DNA from: an uncultured Bacteroidota bacterium
GTDB lineage: Bacteria > Bacteroidota > Bacteroidia > 2-12-FULL-35-15
Direction of reading: 5' to 3'
Assembly: GCA_903889605.1 (NCBI GenBank)
Contig: CAISYK010000077.1
Coordinates: 1 to 7,871 of the forward strand
Length of the DNA stretch: 7,871 nt
The number at the start of each line of letters is the position of its first letter. Position 1 is the first letter of the stretch. Of the stretch, positions 1-5,910 are shown piece by piece. The notes under the pieces are model-generated. The model made no database searches. It was given only the letters and a program-made list of their open reading frames with translations, and was not told where the DNA came from. The position numbers and the translations under genes were made by a program.

Positions 1-270
1 ATTACGTATTATTGTATCAGTGATAAAAATGAAACTCAGCTCCTGGCAAATTTCGAAGAACATATAAATACAAACGTTACTTCAAACAATCCCATTAAAA
101 ACAATCCATCAAAAAAATTATCAAACACAATTATTAAGCTGTATTTTCAAAATAAAGCCGAACAATTTTCTTTGTATCGTTCCTTTTCAAACATTGCATA
201 TAATTCAATAAATACAATTTATTGCTCAGTTTCCAAAGAAACAAATTCGCCTCCTCCTGAATTTGTTTAA
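1..270 (+). CDS. C-terminal end of an unrecognised protein (partial)
   Basis: The first frame is open from the left edge to a TAA at 268-270, giving 89 residues with no in-frame ATG, so the gene must begin outside the window. The segment is polar and Asn/Ser/Lys-rich and contains two isolated cysteines (YYC near residue 5 and YCS near residue 76). It ends in a proline cluster, SPPPEFV. I see no membrane segment, no T9SS sorting domain and no catalytic motif. Codon use is AT-rich like the neighbouring genes, and the length of the open frame in such AT-rich DNA argues for real coding. I do not recognise the family. Short exported Bacteroidota proteins with Cys and terminal Pro motifs exist, but the match is too weak to name one. 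No terminator is evident after the stop codon. Confidence 0.55.
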   Translation: MTYYCISDKNETQLLANFEEHINTNVTSNNPIKNNPSKKLSNTIIKLYFQNKAEQFSLYRSFSNIAYNSINTIYCSVSKETNSPPPEFV

Positions 271-378
271 TGTTTATTCAATCAATCATTTTTTTAGGTC
301 TAATTTGGAAGGCTAAGCGTAAATAAAATTACAGCTTTCTGAAAAACAAATGGAATTTACTTCCATTTCACTAATCAT

Positions 379-386
379 TATGTTTG
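379..386 (+). promoter_or_regulatory. Candidate -7 box TATGTTTG
   Basis: This is an exact match to the Bacteroidota -7 consensus TAnnTTTG. No convincing TTTG/TTG -33 element lies 17-23 bases upstream, so the promoter is incomplete or activator-dependent. Transcription would start near 393, almost exactly where the first hairpin of this intergenic region begins (395). That coincidence is the main reason to list it. Confidence 0.3.
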
Positions 387-394
387 ATTTAAGC

Positions 395-427
395 CTGAGT
401 CGAACAAATAATAATTGTTTGACCCAG
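395..427 (+). repeat. Hairpin 1 in the 271-718 intergenic region
   Basis: The inner arms are GTCGAACAA (399-407) and TTGTTTGAC (415-423). They pair over nine positions, including one G-T wobble, around an ATAATAA loop. After one A/C mismatch, an outer CTG/CAG stem adds three pairs (395-397 with 425-427). Confidence 0.5.
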
Positions 428-490
428 ATCCTGCGTAATTCAACAATTACAATCTTATTACAATATATAAACTCTTTGCTAATCCGAAAA

Positions 491-526
491 ATTCAGCAGG
501 GGTTCACGACATTTTCCCTGCAGAAT
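491..526 (+). repeat. Hairpin 2 in the 271-718 intergenic region
   Basis: The arms ATTC-A-GCAGGG (491-501) and CCCTGC-A-GAAT (516-526) pair over ten positions with a single A/A mismatch. The loop is 14 bases. Confidence 0.5.
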
Positions 527-538
527 GATTTGGTTAGG

Positions 539-583
539 GGCACCTCTGCGTTCAGTCGGGGGACTGAACGCAGGCGGGGTGCC
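539..583 (+). repeat. Hairpin 3: GC-rich stem-loop, the strongest in this region
   Basis: A perfect 12-bp stem, CTGCGTTCAGTC (546-557) with GACTGAACGCAG (562-573), closes on a GGGG loop. It is extended by a 6-bp GGCACC/GGTGCC stem (539-544 with 578-583). The two stems are separated by an asymmetric internal loop of one base (T545) against four (574-577). Its high GC content stands out in an AT-rich spacer. Options are the final element of a small RNA, a REP-like intergenic palindrome, or a weak terminator, since only ATTTT follows. Thymine-poor sequence downstream argues against a standard terminator. Confidence 0.6.
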
Positions 584-662
584 ATTTTAAACTTCGATAA
601 AATTATTCTACTTAGTACAAATAACTGCCGTTTAATCAGAAAAAATGACCGTAAAATAAATG

Positions 663-681
663 AACCAATAAATTATTGGTT
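663..681. promoter_or_regulatory. Palindrome upstream of the protease gene (candidate operator)
   Basis: The arms AACCAATAA and TTATTGGTT are perfect 9-bp complements around one central A (672). The palindrome is centred about 17 bases before the TAGCTTTG -7 box, where a -33 element would be expected, and no TTG -33 is present at the usual spacing. The arrangement fits a dimeric regulator binding site. As RNA it could also form a 7-bp stem with a 5-base loop. No regulator gene is in view. Confidence 0.35.
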
Positions 682-688
682 TGAGAGT

Positions 689-696
689 TAGCTTTG
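689..696 (+). promoter_or_regulatory. Candidate -7 box TAGCTTTG for the secreted protease
   Basis: This is an exact TAnnTTTG match ending 22 bases before the ATG at 719. That spacing resembles the better-supported promoter of the permease gene (16 bases). The nearest TTG (676-678) is only 10 bases upstream, too close to be a -33 element, and the palindrome at 663-681 occupies the -33 position instead. Confidence 0.45.
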
Positions 697-718
697 AAAA
701 TATAAAAATCCAAATATC

Positions 719-3430
719 ATGAAAAAAAAGTCCTTTAAATACATTTTTATTAGTACACTTATCTTTGCTCAAACAAAAATTGTTTCTGCCCAAAATGAAA
801 AACACTGCGGTTCTACAGAAGCAACTCAGGTTTTGCATGCAGCCCATCCTGAGTTATTGGAAAATGAGATAAGTTATAATAAAGAATTAGCAAAGCAAAT
901 TCAGAATAAAAAACTGCAAAAAGGGCTTCAGGCAAATGAAGTTGTTTATACTATTCCCATCGTATTTCATGTCCTACATACTTTTGGTACAGAAAACATT
1001 TCGGATGCGCAGATACTCGACCAGGTAAATATCCTAAACCGGGATTATGCCAAGCTTAATGCCGACACATCCGCAATTGTTGGAAATTCGCCTTTTGATA
1101 CCCTTGCTGCAAAAATTAAAATACAATTCAGGCTTGCCAGATTAGACCCCAATGGCAACTGTACCAATGGTATTGAAAGGATTTACACTCATAAAACAAA
1201 TAGTGCAAACGATTATTCAAAAATACATCAATGGCCAAGAAACAGCTATCTTAATGTATGGACAGTTAAAACTATTGGTGATGCAGGAGTTGCGGGCTAC
1301 GCTTATTTCCCAGCAGACGTGAACGGTATAATGTCACCAATAGATGGGATACTAATATTATCAGAATATATTGGAAGCATTGGAACTGGATCTATTGGGA
1401 CCTCGAGGGCATTAACACATGAAATTGGCCATTGGATGAGTTTATACCATCCATGGGGATCCACAAATTCTCCGGAGGTAGCATGCGGTGATGATTTAGT
1501 AGATGATACACCTGAAACAAAAGGACATTTATCATGTGATCTTTGGACTCCCCATTGTTCTTTAGACAATTTTTCAGCCCTTTACAATTTTAACAGCGTA
1601 ACTGCATCTTCAGGAACTATTGATACCAGCCATTTACAAGCATCCCCAAGTACGGATTTTGGCCATTTTTCAGCGATAGGGGTTTCTGCAAACTCAAACG
1701 ATTCATTGCGTTTTTCATTTTCCGGCTGGGATACTGGGTCTGCAAATAGTGATACATTGGTATATGATTCTTTAATGGGAAGTATAAATACATCAAAATA
1801 TTACGAAGTAACTATAAAACCTGTATGGGGAAGTACCATGTCTTTAACAGGTATCAGCTTTAATTTCCAACGATCATCTTCGGGAGTGAGAACTTATGCA
1901 GTTCGTTCAAGCAATAATGGATTTTCCAGCAACCTTCCCGCTTCGGTAATTGGTAATACAAATTTAAGTATTGAGGGCACAAATGAATTTTTCTATAAAC
2001 ACGATACAACATTAAACCAAAGCGGAAGTTCAATTTCTTTGAGCGGTGCATCCTATACAAATACAATTACCCCGATTACTTTTCGCTTCTATGGGTGGAA
2101 TGCTGAAGACAGCTTGGGAACATTCAGCATTGATAATGTTACCTTCGCCGGTTCGGGAGGAATAATCGAAAACACACAAAATTATATGGATTATTCCTAT
2201 TGTTCAGTAATGTTTACACGAGGACAAAAAGATAGAATGAGAACAGCATTAGAAAGTGACGTTTCATATAGAAACCGCTTATGGAGAACTTCCAATTTAT
2301 TGGCAACAGGAACAGATGATGCAAGCCAGGCTGCAGCTGAATGTATCCCTCATCCCGATTTTTATTCAAACCGCACTGCAATTTGCGCTGGAACCAGCGT
2401 TACATTTTCCAAAAACATTTTACTTGGATCTGCAGCTAATGTACTTTGGACTTTCGAAGGAGGAACTCCATCAACTTCAATATCAAACAATCCCGTTATT
2501 ACATATAGTACACCTGGAGATTATCAAGTAAAACTAATAGCCAGCAATATTTCCGGCTCAGATTCAGCCGTAAAAGATTATTTTATACATGTAAGCCAGC
2601 CTTGGGGACAGTATGCCGGTCTTGCTTCTGAAAACTTTGAATCGTCCTCAAATTATTGGAGTTGGATAATAAACAATTATGATAACAATAACAATAAGTG
2701 GACAATAACCAACACTGCGGGATACAGCGGGAATCACAGCATGGTAATGAATGGGTATAATAATTATGTCTTGGATGTTGATGATTTTATTACTCCGGCT
2801 TTTGATATGTCCATTGTAAGCGGAGCCACTCTAAATTTCAAATGCGCTGCTGCTTCGAAAGCAAACTCTGTCTCTGAATTGAATGATATCCTGAAAATAT
2901 ATTCATCAAACAATTGCGGACAAACTTGGTCGTTACGTTCAACTATTCCAGGAATGGAATTAAACAACAATAGTTACCATCCGGAAAGTTTTATTCCTGT
3001 TTCATCCAATCAATGGGCTTCACATACAGTTGCAATACCTAATAATATTGCCACAAATAATGTCCGTTTCAAATTTGAATACACAACAGGTAAAGCAAGC
3101 AATAATATTTATATAGATGATATAAATATTAATGGTGTGGTTGGAATTGATGATAACGATATTGATAACTCCGGCGTAACAATATACCCAAATCCAACTG
3201 ACCAAAGCGCCGCGATAGCTTATCACTTAAACAATAAGGGAAACACAAAAATTGAATTAATGGATCTGCTTGGTAAAAAAATAATGGAGATAACAAATAA
3301 TGATCAGCAGGAAGGCGATTACTCTATTCAAATTTCAAAACAAAAGAACAACATCAGCAGCGGAATATATTTTATTAAACTTTCAATTGATAATACTGCT
3401 TTTACAAAAAAAATAATCTTCACTGAGTAA
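719..3430 (+). CDS. Secreted M43 (pappalysin-like) zinc metalloprotease with T9SS sorting domain
   Basis: This is a predicted extracellular endopeptidase, exported by Sec and then by the type IX secretion system. Residues 1-24 form a signal peptide ending VSA before Gln25. K28-H29-C30-G31 resembles the prosegment cysteine switch of M43 enzymes. The catalytic domain starts around IPIVFHVLH (about 79-87). It carries the zinc motif HEIGHWMSLYH at 234-244 (ligands His234, His238, His244; base Glu235), the family's CGDD and DDTP segments (256-265), and the Met-turn YMDYSYC with Met490. Between His244 and the Met-turn sits an extra beta-sandwich module (about 288-481). A PKD domain (about 545-626, with PGDYQVKL) follows, then a MAM/jelly-roll-like domain (about 635-806, ending YIDDININ). 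The type A T9SS sorting domain (822-903) starts IYPNP and ends KKIIFTE. The metzincin Gly is Ser241. The gene appears monocistronic, with a terminator at 3453-3480. The substrate cannot be read from sequence. Confidence 0.93.
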   Translation: MKKKSFKYIFISTLIFAQTKIVSAQNEKHCGSTEATQVLHAAHPELLENEISYNKELAKQIQNKKLQKGLQANEVVYTIPIVFHVLHTFGTENISDAQILDQVNILNRDYAKLNADTSAIVGNSPFDTLAAKIKIQFRLARLDPNGNCTNGIERIYTHKTNSANDYSKIHQWPRNSYLNVWTVKTIGDAGVAGYAYFPADVNGIMSPIDGILILSEYIGSIGTGSIGTSRALTHEIGHWMSLYHPWGSTNSPEVACGDDLVDDTPETKGHLSCDLWTPHCSLDNFSALYNFNSVTASSGTIDTSHLQASPSTDFGHFSAIGVSANSNDSLRFSFSGWDTGSANSDTLVYDSLMGSINTSKYYEVTIKPVWGSTMSLTGISFNFQRSSSGVRTYAVRSSNNGFSSNLPASVIGNTNLSIEGTNEFFYKHDTTLNQSGSSISLSGASYTNTITPITFRFYGWNAEDSLGTFSIDNVTFAGSGGIIENTQNYMDYSYCSVMFTRGQKDRMRTALESDVSYRNRLWRTSNLLATGTDDASQAAAECIPHPDFYSNRTAICAGTSVTFSKNILLGSAANVLWTFEGGTPSTSISNNPVITYSTPGDYQVKLIASNISGSDSAVKDYFIHVSQPWGQYAGLASENFESSSNYWSWIINNYDNNNNKWTITNTAGYSGNHSMVMNGYNNYVLDVDDFITPAFDMSIVSGATLNFKCAAASKANSVSELNDILKIYSSNNCGQTWSLRSTIPGMELNNNSYHPESFIPVSSNQWASHTVAIPNNIATNNVRFKFEYTTGKASNNIYIDDININGVVGIDDNDIDNSGVTIYPNPTDQSAAIAYHLNNKGNTKIELMDLLGKKIMEITNNDQQEGDYSIQISKQKNNISSGIYFIKLSIDNTAFTKKIIFTE
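1580..2161 (+). other. Beta-sandwich module inserted within the M43 catalytic domain
   Basis: Residues 288-481 of the protease begin YNFN and include SGWDTG, YYEVTIKP, a QRSSSGVRTYAVRSS segment and FRFYGW. They end GTFSIDNVTFAG. From memory this pattern (TxxKYYEFTITP, then RRSxTGxxxxxxRSS, then a closing IDNVTF) is a recurrent extracellular beta-sandwich module of Bacteroidota and other secreted proteins, usually found as a separate domain. Here it interrupts the protease: the preceding residues (ETKGHLSC to about Leu282) and the following IIENTQNYMDY join smoothly in ordinary family members. Function is unknown, and carbohydrate or surface binding is only a guess. Confidence 0.7.
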
Positions 3431-3452
3431 TTATTAATTTTATGCAAATTAT

Positions 3453-3480
3453 AAGGGGGCATCTGCCCCTTTTTTATTTT
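3453..3480 (+). terminator. Rho-independent terminator of the protease gene
   Basis: GGGGC (3456-3460) pairs with GCCCC (3465-3469) around an ATCT loop. The stem is extended by one G-T and two A-T pairs and followed by a T-rich run to 3480. It lies 22 bases after the protease stop codon. Confidence 0.9.
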
Positions 3481-3506
3481 ACAGGTATTTGTTCAGGTTC
3501 GAAGAT

Positions 3507-3533
3507 AGATTATAAGTGTGTCACTTATAATCT
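3507..3533. repeat. Perfect 12-bp inverted repeat between the protease and aromatic genes
   Basis: AGATTATAAGTG (3507-3518) and CACTTATAATCT (3522-3533) are exact complements around a TGT centre, making a 27-bp near-symmetric palindrome. No T-run follows on either side, so it does not read as an intrinsic terminator. It sits 130 bases before the aromatic gene's start and could be a dimeric operator, a leader hairpin or a repeat. Confidence 0.55.
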
Positions 3534-3574
3534 TGTTCCAAAAACTCAAAAAATTATTTGCATCCCTTTGCTAA

Positions 3575-3582
3575 TATCTTTA
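3575..3582 (+). promoter_or_regulatory. Weak candidate -7 box TATCTTTA for the DAHP synthase gene
   Basis: This matches five of the six fixed positions of TAnnTTTG. The nearest TTTG (3557-3560) is only 14 bases upstream, shorter than the usual spacing, so the assignment is tentative. The leader would be about 75-80 bases long and would not include the palindrome at 3507-3533, which would then lie upstream of the promoter. Confidence 0.25.
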
Positions 3583-3662
3583 ATTTAACGCCCTAATAGT
3601 GATAAACCACTTTGCAGATTTGCAAATGAAATTATTGAACTTTCAAATTAACAAAACTAAAA

Positions 3663-4772
3663 TTGAAGCTGGAACTTGACATAAAGCCATTAAAAAATTG
3701 GTTTCCAAATTATACAAAGCCCTTGCTTATTGCAGGGCCATGCAGTGCCGAAAGTGAGGAACAAATGCTGAATACTGCAAAGCAAGTTGCGGCTTTTTAT
3801 CCCAATAGTGTTTTTAGAGCCGGTATTTGGAAACCCCGCACTCGTCCCAACACATTCGAAGGTATTGGCGATATTGGGTTAAAATGGATGCAGACAGTAA
3901 AAAAGGAAACAGGTTTGCTCACTGCAACGGAAGTAGCGAATGCCGAACATGTTGAAAAGTGTTTGAAACATGGTATTGATATTCTATGGATCGGCGCACG
4001 CAGCACAGTAAATCCTTTTTCAGTTCAGGATATAGCCGATGCTTTGAAAGGTGCGGATATTCCTGTGTTTGTAAAAAACCCTATTTTCCCTGATCTCCAG
4101 TTATGGGCAGGGGCTTTGGAGCGTATCAATAATTCGGGTATAAAAAAAATCGCAGCTATACACCGCGGATTTCATTCATACGATAATGGTCCTTTCCGTA
4201 ATTCGCCAAAATGGGAGTTGGCCATTGAGTTAAAAACGGCTTGCCCTGAATTACCTGTAATTTGCGACCCTTCACATATCGGGGGGACACCTGAACTTAT
4301 TCCGTATCTAGCTCAAAAAGCAATGGATATGGATATGGACGGATTGATGATTGAAACTCACTTTAATCCTATATCTGCATTAAGTGATGCAAAGCAGCAA
4401 ATAACGCCGATTGAATTAAAAAAAATTATCGATGGTTTGAATATCCGTACTTCATCAATTGCAAGCATTGAGTTACAGACCAAACTCGTCGAACTGCGGT
4501 CGATTATTAACAAAATAGATAACGATTTATTGGAATTGCTTGCAAAACGGATGGCCGTTTCGGCAAAAATAGGAGAGTACAAACGAAGTAACAATGTTAC
4601 GGTTTTACAGGTATCGCATTGGAGAAATCTAATTGACAAAAGTATTTTAAACGCCAATCAGCTTGGCCTTCCAGAAGATTTTATTAAAGCTGTATATCAT
4701 TTGATCCACGATGAATCCATACGCAGACAGACTGAAATAATGAATAATCCCGGAAATCATAAATCTACTTGA
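3663..4772 (+). CDS. Bifunctional DAHP synthase / chorismate mutase (Bacteroidota-type fusion)
   Basis: This cytosolic enzyme has an N-terminal type I-beta DAHP synthase (about 1-262), which condenses PEP with erythrose 4-phosphate. A C-terminal AroQ chorismate mutase (about 270-360) makes prephenate. The synthase shows GPCSAES (25-31), KPRTRP (57-62), GARS (111-114), DPSHIGG (202-208) and IETHFNP (230-236). The expected metal ligands are Cys27, His205, Glu231 and Asp242. The mutase shows the counterparts of E. coli Arg11, Arg28, Lys39, Ser84 and Gln88 at Arg279, Arg296, Lys307, Ser352 and Gln356. The Arg51 position aligns with His319. In this family the mutase domain is known to act as the allosteric sensor of prephenate. 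The start is TTG: an in-frame TGA lies at 3636-3638, no ATG follows before GPCS, and MKLELDIKPL fits the family N-terminus. The gene stands alone, without pheA or tyrA neighbours in view. Confidence 0.93.
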   Translation: MKLELDIKPLKNWFPNYTKPLLIAGPCSAESEEQMLNTAKQVAAFYPNSVFRAGIWKPRTRPNTFEGIGDIGLKWMQTVKKETGLLTATEVANAEHVEKCLKHGIDILWIGARSTVNPFSVQDIADALKGADIPVFVKNPIFPDLQLWAGALERINNSGIKKIAAIHRGFHSYDNGPFRNSPKWELAIELKTACPELPVICDPSHIGGTPELIPYLAQKAMDMDMDGLMIETHFNPISALSDAKQQITPIELKKIIDGLNIRTSSIASIELQTKLVELRSIINKIDNDLLELLAKRMAVSAKIGEYKRSNNVTVLQVSHWRNLIDKSILNANQLGLPEDFIKAVYHLIHDESIRRQTEIMNNPGNHKST

Positions 4773-4901
4773 TTTACTCAAACCGCAAAATTTACAGGAT
4801 ATTATATTTCTGATTAAGTCAAATACTCGTTATACAGCAAGCCAATTAAACATATGAAAATATTTTATCCATTGTTACACACCTCCAATTGATTGATTTT
4901 T

Positions 4902-4930
4902 TTTGATTTCCATAACTAAACCTATCTTTG
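4902..4930 (+). promoter_or_regulatory. Promoter of the EamA permease gene
   Basis: A TTTG at 4902-4905, a 17-base spacer and an exact TAnnTTTG box (TATCTTTG, 4923-4930) form the most complete Bacteroidota-type promoter in the window. The ATG at 4947 follows 16 bases after the box, so the leader would be about 10 bases. Confidence 0.65.
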
Positions 4931-4946
4931 TAAAATAATCATACAA

Positions 4947-5840
4947 ATGAATACTAAATTTATCAATTGGCTTATTTTTGTTTCACTTGCTCTCATTTGG
5001 GGCAGTTCTTTTATTTTGATGAAACGCGGTTTGGAAGTCTTTTCAAACGACCAGGTTGCGGCACTTCGCATATTTATAGCGTTCCTTTTTTTATCTCCAT
5101 TAATTTTTAAACACGTAAAAAAGGAATCATTAAAACATTGGAAAGCCTTCTTTGCTATGGGAATGATAGGCAATTTTATTCCTGCATTTTTATTTACTAA
5201 AGCTGAAACCGGAATCACTCATTCACTCACAGGAATGCTTAATTCTTTAACACCGATGTTTACGTTGATCATTGGTGTACTGTTATTCAGAGCCAAAACG
5301 GGCTGGATAAATGCAGTCGGCATTACGATTGGGTTTGTGGGAGCATTAGGCTTGCTTATGGTCGGCAAAAAAGATGATATGGACAGCGGTTTTCTATTTG
5401 TTTTTTATGTGGTATTGGCAACAATATGTTATGGATTGAGCGTAAACATTATTAAAAAACACCTCAGCGAAGTAAATTCCACTACCGCAACGGTTTGGGC
5501 AATGATGTTTATTGGACCACTTGCAGGAGCCTATTTGTTTACTACTGATTTTACAACCAGAGTAATGATTAATCCTATTGCATTGAAAAGCTTGGGTTTT
5601 ATAAGCATTCTGGCAATATTCGGCACTGCAATTTCGGTAATTATGTTCAATGTATTGATAAGGAATACCAGTGCCCTTTTCGCGTCGTCTGTAACCTACT
5701 TAATACCAATAGTGGCAATGGGATGGGGGCTTTTTGACAATGAAGCAGTATTGCCCATGCATTTTGTTTGGATATGCTTTATTTTATTAGGTGTTTACAT
5801 GGTAAATAAGAAAAAAAGCCTGGAATCATTGCCGGAATAA
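4947..5840 (+). CDS. EamA/DMT-superfamily permease (10-TM)
   Basis: This is an inner-membrane transporter of the drug/metabolite transporter superfamily, with two tandem EamA domains (about 8-138 and 150-286) and about ten predicted membrane helices. The 297-residue length is normal for the family. Characteristic pieces are IWGSSFILMK (17-26) in helix 1 and NSLTPMFT (99-106) at the end of the first repeat region. YLIPIVAMGWG (251-261) is the second-repeat equivalent, with Glu266 shortly after. The tail after the last helix is short and positively charged (VNKKKS). Substrates in this family include amino acids, nucleotides and other metabolites, and none can be assigned here. The gene is 174 bases from the DAHP synthase gene and has its own promoter. 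No terminator is seen after it, and its 3' end overlaps the predicted rplU promoter. Confidence 0.9.
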   Translation: MNTKFINWLIFVSLALIWGSSFILMKRGLEVFSNDQVAALRIFIAFLFLSPLIFKHVKKESLKHWKAFFAMGMIGNFIPAFLFTKAETGITHSLTGMLNSLTPMFTLIIGVLLFRAKTGWINAVGITIGFVGALGLLMVGKKDDMDSGFLFVFYVVLATICYGLSVNIIKKHLSEVNSTTATVWAMMFIGPLAGAYLFTTDFTTRVMINPIALKSLGFISILAIFGTAISVIMFNVLIRNTSALFASSVTYLIPIVAMGWGLFDNEAVLPMHFVWICFILLGVYMVNKKKSLESLPE

Positions 5841-5858
5841 AATATTTTCGTAATTTCG
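5829..5858 (+). promoter_or_regulatory. Promoter of rplU-rpmA
   Basis: TTG (5829-5831), a 19-base spacer and TAATTTCG (5851-5858, one mismatch to TAnnTTTG) fit the Bacteroidota promoter layout. The -33 element lies inside the last codons of the permease gene. The leader would be about 45 bases. Confidence 0.55.
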
Positions 5859-5863
5859 TGCCC

Positions 5864-5883
5864 CCAAGAAAGTATTTACTTGG
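5864..5883 (+). promoter_or_regulatory. Small hairpin in the rplU leader
   Basis: CCAAG (5864-5868) pairs with CTTGG (5879-5883), and two more A-T pairs can form after an A/A mismatch. It falls at the predicted 5' end of the rplU mRNA. Ribosomal protein operons are often controlled by leader structures, but this stem is short and may simply stabilise the 5' end. Confidence 0.3.
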
Positions 5884-5910
5884 ATAGTATTAACAAATAA
5901 ACCCAAAAAA

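Larger units (their letters stand above)
393..590 (+). ncRNA. Possible structured small RNA (speculative)
   Basis: This is about 200 bases in a gene-free stretch, preceded by an exact -7 box. It contains three successive stem-loops at 395-427, 491-526 and 539-583. The last is GC-rich and is followed by only a short ATTTT tract, so it would be a poor intrinsic terminator. I do not recognise tmRNA, SRP RNA, RNase P RNA or a known riboswitch here. It could instead be part of a long 5' leader of the downstream protease gene, or a remnant of a non-coding repeat. The stems are visible in the sequence. That they belong to one transcript is inference. Confidence 0.25.

Noticed and set aside
315..337. 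A further small hairpin (AAGC-GTAA with TTAC-A-GCTT)
   Set aside because: It has only eight pairs with a bulge, is AT-rich and has no T-run. This is too weak to separate from chance in this DNA.
350..691. A 113-codon open frame on the + strand in the first intergenic region
   Set aside because: It runs straight through all three hairpins and the palindrome, shows no recognisable domain and has low-complexity content expected from AT-rich spacer DNA. RNA or regulatory structure explains the region better.
632..847. A minus-strand open frame overlapping the protease start
   Set aside because: It lies opposite the promoter and signal-peptide region of a clear gene and has no family signature.
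1860..2066. Minus-strand and alternative-frame open frames within the protease gene (also near 1303-1569, 2256-2531, 2764-2970, 3020-3226)
   Set aside because: All are antisense or out-of-frame shadows of the continuous 903-codon gene and show no motifs.
3611..3626. A short inverted repeat TTTGCA/TGCAAA before the DAHP synthase gene
   Set aside because: Six-base arms with a four-base loop are expected by chance at this composition, and nothing else supports a regulatory role.
4854..4892. A 12-codon ATG frame (MKIFYPLLHTSN) upstream of the permease gene
   Set aside because: It ends before the predicted permease promoter, so it would not be in the same transcript, and it has no ribosome-binding signal or regulatory pattern.
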